The position numbers and the translations under genes were made by a program. A DNA stretch of 45,491 nt from Clostridia bacterium (lineage in GTDB: Bacteria; Bacillota; Clostridia; Lachnospirales; Bianqueaceae): contig CAAFMN010000082.1 in NCBI GenBank assembly GCA_900764045.1, positions 1-45,491 on the forward strand, given 5' to 3'. A model generated the notes under the pieces. It saw nothing but the letters and a program-made list of their open reading frames with translations, searched no databases and was not told where the DNA came from. Of this stretch, positions 32,738-41,130 are shown in pieces (position 1 is the first letter of the stretch; every line of letters starts with the position of its first letter).

Positions 32738-33203
32738 GAGATGTCCGTATTGCGGTTCAGAGGAACTGAAGGTTATCGATTCCCGGTCTGCCGGTGACGC
32801 GGCCATCCGCCGGAGGCGGCAGTGCGAGGAATGCGGCAAGCGTTTTACGACGTATGAGAAGATTGAGACGCTGCCCTTGATGGTTGTTAAAAAGGACAAT
32901 AGCCGGGAGGCTTTTGACAGGGATAAACTGATCAACCGTGTACTGCGTTCTGCATATAAGCGGCCGGTTTCGGCGGCGCAGATTGAGAAATTGGCGGATG
33001 ATATCGAGAATGCGGCGCTGGAATCCCTGAATTGGGAGATTACAAGCCAGGAGATCGGCGAGATGGTCATGGAGAGACTGCGTCAGCTGGACGAGGTCTC
33101 TTATGTGCGGTTCGCTTCGGTATACCGGGAGTTTAAGGATGTCAATTCATTTATGCAGGAGCTCCGCGGTCTGATGGATCAGCATCAGAAGAAGGAGAGC
33201 TGA
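32736..33203 (+). CDS. nrdR: Transcriptional repressor NrdR
   Basis: A 155-residue regulator that senses ATP/dATP and represses ribonucleotide reductase genes. The N-terminal zinc ribbon has MRCPYCG (Cys3, Cys6) and CEECGKRF (Cys30, Cys33), joined by the DSR-RRRR segment that contacts DNA. The ATP-cone domain follows (about 48-140, with VVKKDNSREAFDRDKLINRV). The length is standard. It starts 4 nt before addA and probably forms an operon with it. Confidence 0.97.
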   Translation: MRCPYCGSEELKVIDSRSAGDAAIRRRRQCEECGKRFTTYEKIETLPLMVVKKDNSREAFDRDKLINRVLRSAYKRPVSAAQIEKLADDIENAALESLNWEITSQEIGEMVMERLRQLDEVSYVRFASVYREFKDVNSFMQELRGLMDQHQKKES

Positions 33204-33206
33204 TTC

Positions 33207-36200
33207 ATGCAGTGGGGAGAAGAACAGCTGGAGATCATCGGGCACAGAAGAGGCAATCTCCTGGTATCGGCCGCCGCGGGAGCGGGTAAGACGACGGTAC
33301 TGGTAGAACGGATTGTGCAGATGATTCTGGACCAGGAGAACGGAACGGACCTGGACCGGATGCTGGTTGTGACATTTACCAATCTGGCGGCCGGACAGAT
33401 GAAGGAGAGAATTGCGCAGAGACTGACAGCGGAGCTGCGGGAGCATCCGGAACAGGAGAGACTGAAGAAACAGCTGGCCCTTCTGCCGCAGTGCTCGATC
33501 ATGACGATTCATGCCTTCTGTCTCCAGATCGTGCGCCGTTATATTGCCCGGATTCCGGAGCTGGATCCGGGATTTCGCGTGGGAGATGAGACGGAGACGG
33601 CTCTGCTTGCGCTGGATGTGCTGCAGGAGGTCGTCGCAAAAGCCTATGACGAGTATGACGCGGATCCGAAATGCGCGGCATCGGAAGAATTTGAAAGCAT
33701 GGTGGAACAGTTCAGCGGTAAGCGGCAGGATCTCAATTTGGAGCCGACACTGTACCGAATCTATCAGTTTATGCAGAGTCTGCCGGATCCGTGGGGATGG
33801 CTGGAGACGGCTGTGGACTCAGAGGACGGTCCCCTGAAAAAGCCGTATACCGGAGTTCTCAGGATCTTGAGAAACTTTCATAAAGCCTTTATGGAAGAAA
33901 AATGCAGCCGCGGTATTGTCGATTATAATGATTTTGAGCATTACGCGCAGCGGATTCTTCTGGAAGGAGATACTCCTTCGGCAGCGGCGCGTGAGGTTGC
34001 CGCCGGGTATGACGCGATCTTTATCGATGAATATCAGGACAGCAATGAGATTCAGGAGCGGATTCTGAATAGTATCGCGAAGAAGGACGCGGATGGTCAG
34101 ACAGAGAATATTTTTATGGTTGGGGACGTTAAGCAGAGTATATACGGTTTCCGTTATGCGCGTCCTCAGCTTTTTATGCAGAAATTAAAAGACTATCATG
34201 AGCATTCGGCGCCGAAAAAGGTCTTTCTGCAAAAGAACTACCGCAGCCGGAGCGAGATTCTGGAGGCGGTCAATTCCATTTTTGAGAGCCTGATGCAGGA
34301 GGCCTGCGGCGGGATTGAGTATTCCGCAGAACAGGCGCTGCGTGCAGGACGTCCGGCGCCGGAACCGGAGGCGGATATGGAGGAATTCCGACCGGAGCTG
34401 GTCGTTCTCTGCCCGACGGAAGGGACGACAGGAGATAAGACAGAACTCGAAGCGGAATATGCCGCGGCGCGCATGGAAGAGATGCTGCGCCACGCATGGA
34501 AGTATGCGGTGCGGGACGGAGACGAATTTCGTCCGCTGCGGGCCGGAGATATCGCGATCCTGCTGCGTTCGGCAAAAGAAGCGGGACCAGTATACCAGAG
34601 GGCATTGGAGCGGCGCAATATCCCGGCTTCTGCCGCTGTTAGCAACCGCTTTTTTGATACGCCGGAAATCCGCCTGGTGCTAAATCTTCTGCGGATTATT
34701 GATAACGCATTGCAGGATATTCCGTTAGAAGGTGTTCTGCATTCCCCATTGTTCGGTTTTTCATCGGAGGAGCTGGCTCAGATCCGGACAGAGACCGATG
34801 GCAGTCTAACCTTTTATGAAGCGATGGAACGATATTCACAAAAGGGACAGGATATGCTTCTGGCCAGCAGAATCCGGGAGTTCTATGGAAAGCTTGAGAT
34901 CTGGAGAGAATGGAATGAGAGTCTGGCGGTTCATGAGCTGTTATTGAAGTTGTACCGGACCACCGGCCTGTATGAATATGTAGGAGCGATGAAGGGCGGG
35001 ACAAGACGGCGCGCCAATCTGGATTTATTGTTAACGCGGGCGGAAGCCTTTGAACAGGGAATCTACAGCGGAGTCTTTCAGTTCTTACGCTTCATTGACC
35101 GGATGAAGGAAAAGGACCGGGATTATGAGGAAGCGGCGGAGCTGGCCGGACAGGATGCGGTGCAGGTGCTGACGATTCATAAAAGCAAGGGACTGGAATT
35201 CCCGGTTGTTTTTCTGTGCGGTATGGGCAAACGCTTTCAGATGCGGGATTCGCAGGGGTCCTTGCTGCTCCATCCGGAGATGGGGCTGGGATGCCGGTAT
35301 CTGGATCCGGAGACCATGGTAGAATATGAGACGGAACACTATAAGAGGATTCAGCAGGAAAAGGCACGGGAGACATTGGCCGAGGAGATGCGGGTCCTCT
35401 ATGTTGCCCTGACCCGCGCCAAGGACCGGCTGATTGTGACGGGCAACGGCCCGGCAGAATTGATCCAGATGCCGGAGGAGGAGCAGGCTTACCGGATGGA
35501 GCCGGAACAGGTCTGGAAAGCCAAAAGCTATATGGACTGGCTCTATGAGATCGTAACCCAGAAGGGCAGCAGCCGCTGGAGAGTTCGTATGGAGAATTAT
35601 CAAGCGGAAACACCGGAGGAGACAAGTAAGAGCGCCGAAGTCCGGGAAGAGGCTGAACTCTGGTCCGAAGAAGAGCTGGATCAAAAGCTTTTGTGGAGAT
35701 ATCCCGGAGAATGGAGAAACCATCTGCCGATGCTCCTAAGTGTTTCTTCACTGAAGCGCCCGCACACAGAGGAAGAAACGGTATCATCAGAGATTCCGTG
35801 GGAAGATCTGCTTCAAAAAGAGAGTCCGGATACGGATTCCGTAACTATCTATCGCGGGACGCATGGCGGTACGCTATTTCATGAGGTGATCGCCCGTGCG
35901 GAATTGTCTAAGCTAAGTTCGGGGTCTGGAATAAAGGAAGAACTGGATCGTTTGGAAACGCAGGGGATTTTGAACCGGACAGAGCGGGAGAGTTTCCCGA
36001 TGGAATGGTTGGAGAAGTTTACGGCTTCCACACTCTATAAGCGTATGACGGACAGCCCCAGATTACTGCGGGAAGAGCCGTTTATGTATGGTTATACACC
36101 GGAAGAGCTTCATAAGGATGCTCCGGATTACGAGATTCCGGAGCAGGCTGACAACCGGGAGACAATCGTCGTACAGGGCGTTATGGATGCGATATTTTTG

Positions 36201-36380
36201 GAGAATGGCGCCTGGATCCTGGTAGATTATAAGACGGACCGCTTCTTCCCGAAAACGGTCATGGAGATGTACCGACGTCAGCTTACGATCTATGCGCATG
36301 CGTTGGAATCCATGACAGGGCTTCCGGTACGGGAAAAGATTCTGTATCAGGTTCGAGGCGGGAAAGAATATTTTGTGTAA
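33207..36380 (+). CDS. addA: AddA-type helicase-nuclease subunit, internally shortened
   Basis: AddA joins AddB for double-strand break processing before recombination. All superfamily 1 motifs read well: SAAAGAGKTT (21-30), VTFTNLAAGQM, IDEYQDSNEIQ, GDVKQSIYGFRYA, NYRSRSE, TIHKSKGLEFPVVFL and VALTRAKDRL. The C-terminal RecB-like nuclease has LFHEVI, VMDAIF, LVDYKTDRFFP and RRQLTIYAHA. The protein has 1057 residues, against about 1200-1250 for typical AddA. The shortfall falls between WGWLETAVDS and RGIVDYNDFEHYA, where about 150 residues of the helicase accessory region are missing without breaking the frame. addB, normally the gene before it, is absent here. Activity is therefore uncertain. 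Confidence 0.9.
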   Translation: MQWGEEQLEIIGHRRGNLLVSAAAGAGKTTVLVERIVQMILDQENGTDLDRMLVVTFTNLAAGQMKERIAQRLTAELREHPEQERLKKQLALLPQCSIMTIHAFCLQIVRRYIARIPELDPGFRVGDETETALLALDVLQEVVAKAYDEYDADPKCAASEEFESMVEQFSGKRQDLNLEPTLYRIYQFMQSLPDPWGWLETAVDSEDGPLKKPYTGVLRILRNFHKAFMEEKCSRGIVDYNDFEHYAQRILLEGDTPSAAAREVAAGYDAIFIDEYQDSNEIQERILNSIAKKDADGQTENIFMVGDVKQSIYGFRYARPQLFMQKLKDYHEHSAPKKVFLQKNYRSRSEILEAVNSIFESLMQEACGGIEYSAEQALRAGRPAPEPEADMEEFRPELVVLCPTEGTTGDKTELEAEYAAARMEEMLRHAWKYAVRDGDEFRPLRAGDIAILLRSAKEAGPVYQRALERRNIPASAAVSNRFFDTPEIRLVLNLLRIIDNALQDIPLEGVLHSPLFGFSSEELAQIRTETDGSLTFYEAMERYSQKGQDMLLASRIREFYGKLEIWREWNESLAVHELLLKLYRTTGLYEYVGAMKGGTRRRANLDLLLTRAEAFEQGIYSGVFQFLRFIDRMKEKDRDYEEAAELAGQDAVQVLTIHKSKGLEFPVVFLCGMGKRFQMRDSQGSLLLHPEMGLGCRYLDPETMVEYETEHYKRIQQEKARETLAEEMRVLYVALTRAKDRLIVTGNGPAELIQMPEEEQAYRMEPEQVWKAKSYMDWLYEIVTQKGSSRWRVRMENYQAETPEETSKSAEVREEAELWSEEELDQKLLWRYPGEWRNHLPMLLSVSSLKRPHTEEETVSSEIPWEDLLQKESPDTDSVTIYRGTHGGTLFHEVIARAELSKLSSGSGIKEELDRLETQGILNRTERESFPMEWLEKFTASTLYKRMTDSPRLLREEPFMYGYTPEELHKDAPDYEIPEQADNRETIVVQGVMDAIFLENGAWILVDYKTDRFFPKTVMEMYRRQLTIYAHALESMTGLPVREKILYQVRGGKEYFV

Positions 36381-36416
36381 ATCTGCGCATCCTAATCCCG
36401 GTATGGGAGGGCTAGA

Positions 36417-36770
36417 ATGAGGCAGAAATTAAAGAGTACGGTGCTTGGTGCCGCCGCGGGGGTTGTCAATGGTTTGCTGGGCTCCGGCGGCGGAACGATA
36501 TTGGTTCCCTTTATGCAGAAGAGTCTGAAGATAGAACAGCATAAATCCCATGCGACGACAGTCGCGGTTGTGGCGCCTCTATGTCTTGTGAGCGCGTTGT
36601 TCTATGTGGGAGCGCAGACGGTGGATTGGGGCGTACTGGCCGCGGTATCGGCCGGAGGAATCTTGGGAGGGTATCTTGGAGCGAAGCTGTTAAACCGGAT
36701 CTCCGGGCGCTGGCTCCACATTCTGTTCGGCGGCCTGATGATCGCGAGTGCGGTGAGGATGCTGTTATGA
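36417..36770 (+). CDS. TSUP (TauE/SafE) family permease, half-size, first of pair
   Basis: A 117-residue membrane protein equal to one half of a TSUP transporter, a family moving sulfite, sulfoacetate and similar organic anions. It shows the family motif GLLGSGGGTILVPFM (19-33), then HATTVAVVAPL and GGYLGAKLLNRI. Full-length TSUP proteins have two such repeats in one chain of about 250 residues. Here the second repeat is a separate gene overlapping by ATGA, so a heterodimer is expected. Substrate unknown. Confidence 0.88.
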   Translation: MRQKLKSTVLGAAAGVVNGLLGSGGGTILVPFMQKSLKIEQHKSHATTVAVVAPLCLVSALFYVGAQTVDWGVLAAVSAGGILGGYLGAKLLNRISGRWLHILFGGLMIASAVRMLL

Positions 36771-37225
36771 ACTGGGTACTCTATATGATCGCAGGCTGTG
36801 TGTCCGGGATCCTGAGCGGCATGGGGATCGGCGGCGGAGTGCTTCTGATTCCGGCGCTCGTGATCTTTGGCTCTGTAGCGCAGCATAGCGCGCAGGGAAT
36901 CAATCTGTTGTACTTTCTCCCCACAGCGGCGTCGGCCCTGTGGGTTCACCGCAAAAGCGGGAAACTGGAAAAACAGGTGCTTCCTGCGTTAATCCTGGGC
37001 GGGATTGCAGGAGCCGTGGCTGGCGGCTATATTGCGACTCTTCTGGAAGCCGAGGTGCTGCGGAAGCTGTTTGGCGGATTTGTAGCCGTCATGGGGATCT
37101 TAGAGATACGGAAGGGGATTCAGAATGCTCAATCGTCAGCAGGAGAAAGCGGTGCGGCACGGAATGGGTCCGATGCTGGTGCTGGCAGGCCCGGGATCCG
37201 GCAAAACGACCATGATCGCGCATAG
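36767..37225 (+). CDS. TSUP family permease, half-size, second of pair
   Basis: The start at 36767 overlaps the stop of the first half-gene. The product has 152 residues with the second copy of the motif, GILSGMGIGGGVLLIPALV (14-32), then QGINLLYFLPTAASA and GGYIATLLEAEVLRKLFGG. The transporter fold ends near residue 120. The remaining 33 residues (rich in Gly, Ala and Ser, then IRQNDHDRA) are encoded in the same DNA as the start of the helicase gene, a 101-nt overlap in a different frame. That tail looks like read-through after loss of an earlier stop codon. Confidence 0.82.
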   Translation: MNWVLYMIAGCVSGILSGMGIGGGVLLIPALVIFGSVAQHSAQGINLLYFLPTAASALWVHRKSGKLEKQVLPALILGGIAGAVAGGYIATLLEAEVLRKLFGGFVAVMGILEIRKGIQNAQSSAGESGAARNGSDAGAGRPGIRQNDHDRA

Positions 37226-38858
37226 GGTTCTGCGATTATGCCGGGAGAATAGAGTTCCGGAAGAACAGGTTTTGGTTTTGACTTATACAAGAGCGGCAGC
37301 GCAGGAGATGCGTAGCCGCTCTTTGCGTCTTTTAGGGACGGAGAATACAGCGATATCCTTCGGAACATTTCACAGCATATTCTGGAGGATGCTGCGGGAA
37401 CAGGGGAGACTCTGCGGATATACGCTGTTGGAAGAGCCGGAGCGTTTGCGCTTGGGGATGGAGATTCTGAGGGAAACAGGTGGAATTGAAGCAGAGATTC
37501 AAGCGCAGGCTGAGGAATATCTGAAACTTTATGAGAAGGGGCATCCGGAGAAGGATGCTGGCTATCGGGAATGGAGCGAGGCATACCGACGGGAAAAGCT
37601 GCGCCGGAAATACCTGGACTATGAGGATATCCTGACGGAAGCGGTACGGATGCTGAGGGATGAACGTATTCGTTTTTGCTATCAGAGAAAGTTTCGTTAC
37701 ATATTAGTGGATGAGTTTCAGGATGTCAATCCGGCACAGTATTACGCACTTCGCTTGTTAGCCGGAAATGACGCGAATGTTTTTGCGGTCGGGGATGATG
37801 ATCAGGCAATTTATGGGTTCCGGGGAGCCGTACCGGACATTATGAGACGCTTTCCGGAGGATTTTCCAGGATGCACTCTTATAAGTCTGCCATTGAATTA
37901 CCGAAGCACTCGACGAATTGTGGAGTTATCCGGCAGACTGATCGCTCATAATAAAAATCGGTATGAGAAGAAAATAAGAGCCGCTTCGGGGGAAAAGGGA
38001 AAAAGGGTATCCAGAAGAATCTATGAAGCGCCGGAAGAGGAGTGCAGGGAGATTGCGGAACTTGCCAGGAAAGAGAATGGACGGCTTGCCATATTGTTCC
38101 GAACCCGGTATCAGGCAGCCGGACTCATCAAGGTGCTGGAAGACTATAATCTTCCATTTCAGATGGAAGGGTATGCATGGAATCCCTATGATCACTGGAT
38201 TGGACAGGATATCGATGATTATATCCGTGCGGCCCATGGGGAATGTGAGGCAATAAAAAGGATTCTGAATAAGTCGTATCCGGAGATCCCGGAGGGAGTT
38301 TTTTCATGGCTCCCAGAGGGAGAACGTGCGCAGGTGCTATTAAGTTATTCGATGGATATGGAAGTAAGAATGGGGTTGGAAGAGCTTTTTTATCAGCTTG
38401 GGAAGCTCCGTGTAGAGACACCCGGAAGAGGAATGCACAGAATCGCGGCAGAGATGGGATATCTGAAATATTTGAGAAAAAAGGCCGAGCGTTCTGGAAT
38501 CCCGCCGCGGGAACTGATGCGGAGATTTGATTTTTGGCAGAGGGAGGTTGAGCCATGCAGAACATGGCATGAATGGAGAGAGACGCGGAGGGAGAAGAAA
38601 AGTTCTTGGGAGTCTCCCACACCAGCGGTTCAGATCATGACATTGCATGCCGCTAAGGGACTGGAATTTCCTACTGTATGGATTCCGGAGATAGAATCCG
38701 GGAGCCTTCCGCATGAGCGTGCCGCGGATCTTGAGGAGGAACGGCGGCTCCTCTATGTAGGATGTACCCGTGCCAGAGAGGAACTCATTCTATCCTGCTG
38801 CAAGGCACGCGGCGGCCGAAACACTCAAGAATCTGTATTCTGGAAAGAGCTGATATAG
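37125..38858 (+). CDS. UvrD/PcrA-like superfamily 1 DNA helicase
   Basis: A 577-residue 3'-5' DNA helicase, shorter than UvrD or PcrA (about 720-740). The start at 37125 is fixed by the Q-motif LNRQQEKAV directly after the Met. Other motifs: AGPGSGKTT (21-29), LTYTRAAAQEM, DEFQDVNPAQYYAL, GDDDQAIYGFRGA, LPLNYRSTRR, TLHAAKGLEFPTVWIP and YVGCTRAREEL. The 2B-type region is reduced and the C-terminal tail is missing, as in many small clostridial UvrD-like proteins. Its start lies inside the second TSUP gene, after AAGGGG. The role is probably in repair or recombination. Confidence 0.92.
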   Translation: MLNRQQEKAVRHGMGPMLVLAGPGSGKTTMIAHRVLRLCRENRVPEEQVLVLTYTRAAAQEMRSRSLRLLGTENTAISFGTFHSIFWRMLREQGRLCGYTLLEEPERLRLGMEILRETGGIEAEIQAQAEEYLKLYEKGHPEKDAGYREWSEAYRREKLRRKYLDYEDILTEAVRMLRDERIRFCYQRKFRYILVDEFQDVNPAQYYALRLLAGNDANVFAVGDDDQAIYGFRGAVPDIMRRFPEDFPGCTLISLPLNYRSTRRIVELSGRLIAHNKNRYEKKIRAASGEKGKRVSRRIYEAPEEECREIAELARKENGRLAILFRTRYQAAGLIKVLEDYNLPFQMEGYAWNPYDHWIGQDIDDYIRAAHGECEAIKRILNKSYPEIPEGVFSWLPEGERAQVLLSYSMDMEVRMGLEELFYQLGKLRVETPGRGMHRIAAEMGYLKYLRKKAERSGIPPRELMRRFDFWQREVEPCRTWHEWRETRREKKSSWESPTPAVQIMTLHAAKGLEFPTVWIPEIESGSLPHERAADLEEERRLLYVGCTRAREELILSCCKARGGRNTQESVFWKELI

Positions 38859-38885
38859 ACAAAACGATGCTCTATATGATATAAT
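38856..38885 (+). promoter_or_regulatory. Promoter of the envelope gene pair
   Basis: TAGACA (38856-38861), an 18-bp spacer and TATAAT (38880-38885). The TAG is the helicase stop codon (38856-38858). Confidence 0.7.
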
Positions 38886-38923
38886 TTTTATAGAATTAGG
38901 ATGATAAAAAGGAGGGGGGACCG

Positions 38924-39667
38924 ATGTTGAAAAGACTGAAGGGTTTAGGAAGGTATCCCAAGGCGATGCTGCTTCTTGTAATAGTTATGATGCTGGTATT
39001 TACAGTCCTCTATCCTGTGACCATGGCAAGGGAAGGTTTTGCTTATAGAGATGTGATCCTTACCCCTGCCCAGGAAAACGGTGATACCGTCTATTCCGGT
39101 ACAATCCGAGGAAATACCGTAAGATTTATTGTACATCCAGACCAGTCCGTAGAGTTTCGGTCGGGAGATACACTTTATGGGCCCTACACCCTAAAGGAGG
39201 ATCCGGACGCGATTCCTAAGAACGCAGAATTAAGCGAATCTATGACTGGTGTTGAACTGCGCCGGGGAGAAGAAGTAATGTTTCGCGGCGGTGTGTTGAA
39301 TACCGGAGAACATTGGCTGTTGTACAATGCGGACGGAAGTCTACTGGATAGCGGCGTTTTGATTGTAACAGGAGATGCGGAGAACATTGAGCCCTCCGCG
39401 GCGGAATTGCTCCAGCTGATGATGGCGCCGGGACCGGAGATGCAGCATAAGGGCGAATGGCTCGCTTGGTTTTGCGGGATGCTGCTATGCGTTGGTACAG
39501 TGGTATCCATTCTATTTGTAGAGGAGCTGTTCCAACTGAGCCTGTCACTTCGCATCCGCAACGCCGCGCAGGCAGAACCCTCGGACTGGGAGATCGCGGG
39601 ACGGTATATTACATGGACCGTGCTGCCGGTGTTGGCAATGGTGATCTTTGTGATGGGGTTGATGTGA
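38924..39667 (+). CDS. Membrane protein of unknown function
   Basis: I do not recognise this family. The 247-residue protein has a basic start, one helix near 14-34 and an extracytoplasmic beta-rich domain of about 145 residues containing VILTPAQENGDTVYSGTI, VRFIVHPDQSVEF and a GEHWLLYNADGSLLDSG segment. Two C-terminal helices follow, near 181-200 and 228-247, separated by a short basic/acidic loop. The ribosome-binding site is AGGAGGGGGG. Its TGA shares a base with the next ATG (TGATG), so the lipoprotein gene is translationally coupled and the two may act together at the cell surface. Confidence 0.8.
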   Translation: MLKRLKGLGRYPKAMLLLVIVMMLVFTVLYPVTMAREGFAYRDVILTPAQENGDTVYSGTIRGNTVRFIVHPDQSVEFRSGDTLYGPYTLKEDPDAIPKNAELSESMTGVELRRGEEVMFRGGVLNTGEHWLLYNADGSLLDSGVLIVTGDAENIEPSAAELLQLMMAPGPEMQHKGEWLAWFCGMLLCVGTVVSILFVEELFQLSLSLRIRNAAQAEPSDWEIAGRYITWTVLPVLAMVIFVMGLM

Positions 39668-40635
39668 TGACAAAGAAGAATATTTTAGGGTTCGTAGGTG
39701 TATGTATGGCAGTCATTTTCCTTTTCGCAGCCTGCGGATCGGAACAGCCTGTGGAGTCTAGAATCGAGTCAGAGGATCATTCAGGGACGGAACGAAGTGA
39801 CTCCATGGAAGAAAGCATGGATGTTATGGAATCACAAGAATCGGAATTAGCAGATTCACATGAGAGTTCAGATACGGAAATATCACTTGTAGAATCATCA
39901 GATACAGAAGTATCGCTTGTAGAATCAAAGAAAGAAGAATCTTCTACAATTGTAGAGTCGATGCCTGAAAATTCGCAGATAGAAGATTCAGTAGCAGAGG
40001 GGAAATTGCAGACTGTTACCGGTTTGCTTCATGGAAGATGTGGAGAGTGGGGTGTCTATTCAGCGGAAAAAGGCGAGATTCCACTGGATACGAGCAATTG
40101 GAAATTAGCACTTCAAACCTCTTTTATTCAGGTTACGTATAAGCCGGGAGAAACCAATGAACTTATAAGTATCCAATGGACAGATGATACTGTACCGATT
40201 CCGGCATATGGGATTGTAATCGATGAGGCACACCAGGTCATTTCAGTGAATGGTACAGTCTATAGCTATGACGAGTATACAACCATAGGTCTTCAAATGG
40301 GAATGGATGCATATCCTCTGGCGACGTCCATTTCTGATATTACACCGGAAGATTCAGTTCTATTATCAATATATAATCAGCACATCTATGATATAACAAT
40401 CAATCCATGCAGCCTGATCATTACAGCACTCCCGGGCGAGGTTATGGAGAAGCTGCAGATCTATATCGATGGAAAACCCGCGCATGCGATCCATTTAGAT
40501 GAAGGGTATCAACTGCTCTTAAGAAACGGTTCTTATGAAGTGATTGTAAGCGCAGAAGGATATGGAGCCGTAACGGAGACAATTCAAGTTACGAATGATA
40601 CCAGATCTCTCCGATTGAATGTTGATTTTCGATGA
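39667..40635 (+). CDS. Lipoprotein with Ser/Glu-rich stalk and C-terminal PEGA-like domain
   Basis: The ATG at 39667 overlaps the previous stop by one base; a longer frame upstream would overlap that gene. The 322-residue product has a lipoprotein signal with lipobox FAAC (Cys23). A low-complexity Ser/Glu/Asp stalk follows (about 24-112), including a duplicated 10-residue unit SSDTEISLVE. A globular part comes next (about 115-250). The last 70 residues resemble a PEGA domain (LQIYIDGKPAHAIHLDEGY, then GSYEVIVSAEGYG), a small surface module found in many envelope proteins. Codon use is more AT-rich than in the metabolic genes. Function unknown. Confidence 0.82.
   Translation: MTKKNILGFVGVCMAVIFLFAACGSEQPVESRIESEDHSGTERSDSMEESMDVMESQESELADSHESSDTEISLVESSDTEVSLVESKKEESSTIVESMPENSQIEDSVAEGKLQTVTGLLHGRCGEWGVYSAEKGEIPLDTSNWKLALQTSFIQVTYKPGETNELISIQWTDDTVPIPAYGIVIDEAHQVISVNGTVYSYDEYTTIGLQMGMDAYPLATSISDITPEDSVLLSIYNQHIYDITINPCSLIITALPGEVMEKLQIYIDGKPAHAIHLDEGYQLLLRNGSYEVIVSAEGYGAVTETIQVTNDTRSLRLNVDFR
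39868..39927 (+). repeat. Two 30-bp tandem repeats in the lipoprotein stalk
   Basis: Units 39868-39897 and 39898-39927 differ at only a few bases and encode SDTEISLVES and SDTEVSLVES. This is the kind of repeat that can expand or shrink to change stalk length. Confidence 0.85.
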
Positions 40636-40642
40636 TCAGACG

Positions 40643-40688
40643 AAAAAATGTCGTTCTCCTGAAAGAACTCAGAAGAACGACATTTTTT
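40643..40688. terminator. Bidirectional intrinsic terminator
   Basis: AAAAAATGTCGTTCT and its exact complement AGAACGACATTTTTT form a 15-bp inverted repeat with A- and T-tails. It serves both the plus-strand lipoprotein gene and the minus-strand pair that converge here. Confidence 0.95.
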
Positions 40689-40713
40689 ATTGGAAAAGGA
40701 GGAACACTAGAAA

Positions 40714-41130
40714 TTATCCGCGGTATACATAAGAATCGCTGTTAATTGTTTCTGCATCATGAAGATAGCCGTTACTATCGACTACTCGCATATAGGCATG
40801 GAATCGATAGGTTGTCCCAACCTCCGGAGAATAATAATACACATTGGTCGTGTACGGTTCTCCAGGGTTATAACACCTTGAAACGCGGCCGTCATCGACA
40901 TTGTACCAAGCGCCGCTGGATGTCTGATATTGAATATGACATTCATAGATCGCGTGCAAGCCTGTACCGGTGAATATGGCAGTTACGCTTCCAAGAAGAT
41001 AGCCATCTCCTTTGAGGATTGTTGCATTTAACTCCATGACATTGGTAGCGCACGGTGATGCTTCTTCTGCAAAGCAGGTAGGGCCGATCAGCATACATGT
41101 AACTAAAAAAAGAGAGATTAGTTTTTTCAT
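40714..41130 (-). CDS. Small secreted protein of unknown function
   Basis: I do not recognise this family. I start at the ATG at 41130, which overlaps the stop of the upstream gene (ATGA). A GTG four codons further upstream sits on the likely ribosome-binding site GGAG. The 138-residue product opens with a clear signal peptide (MKKLISLFLVTCMLIGPTCFA) and the mature part begins EEASPCATN. The rest is Tyr- and Gly-rich with beta character, including IYECHIQYQTSSGAWYNV and TTYRFHAYMRVVDSNGYLH, similar to a single immunoglobulin- or fibronectin-like sandwich. It has three Cys in the mature part. Confidence 0.75.
   Translation of the reverse strand: MKKLISLFLVTCMLIGPTCFAEEASPCATNVMELNATILKGDGYLLGSVTAIFTGTGLHAIYECHIQYQTSSGAWYNVDDGRVSRCYNPGEPYTTNVYYYSPEVGTTYRFHAYMRVVDSNGYLHDAETINSDSYVYRG

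Noticed and set aside
33207..38858. Possible defence island (AddA nuclease-helicase, second helicase)
   Set aside because: Both helicases belong to repair families, and no restriction, toxin or reverse transcriptase genes accompany them.
39457..40635. Longer form of the lipoprotein
   Set aside because: The upstream extension overlaps the preceding gene in another frame and would place the lipoprotein signal in the middle of the protein.
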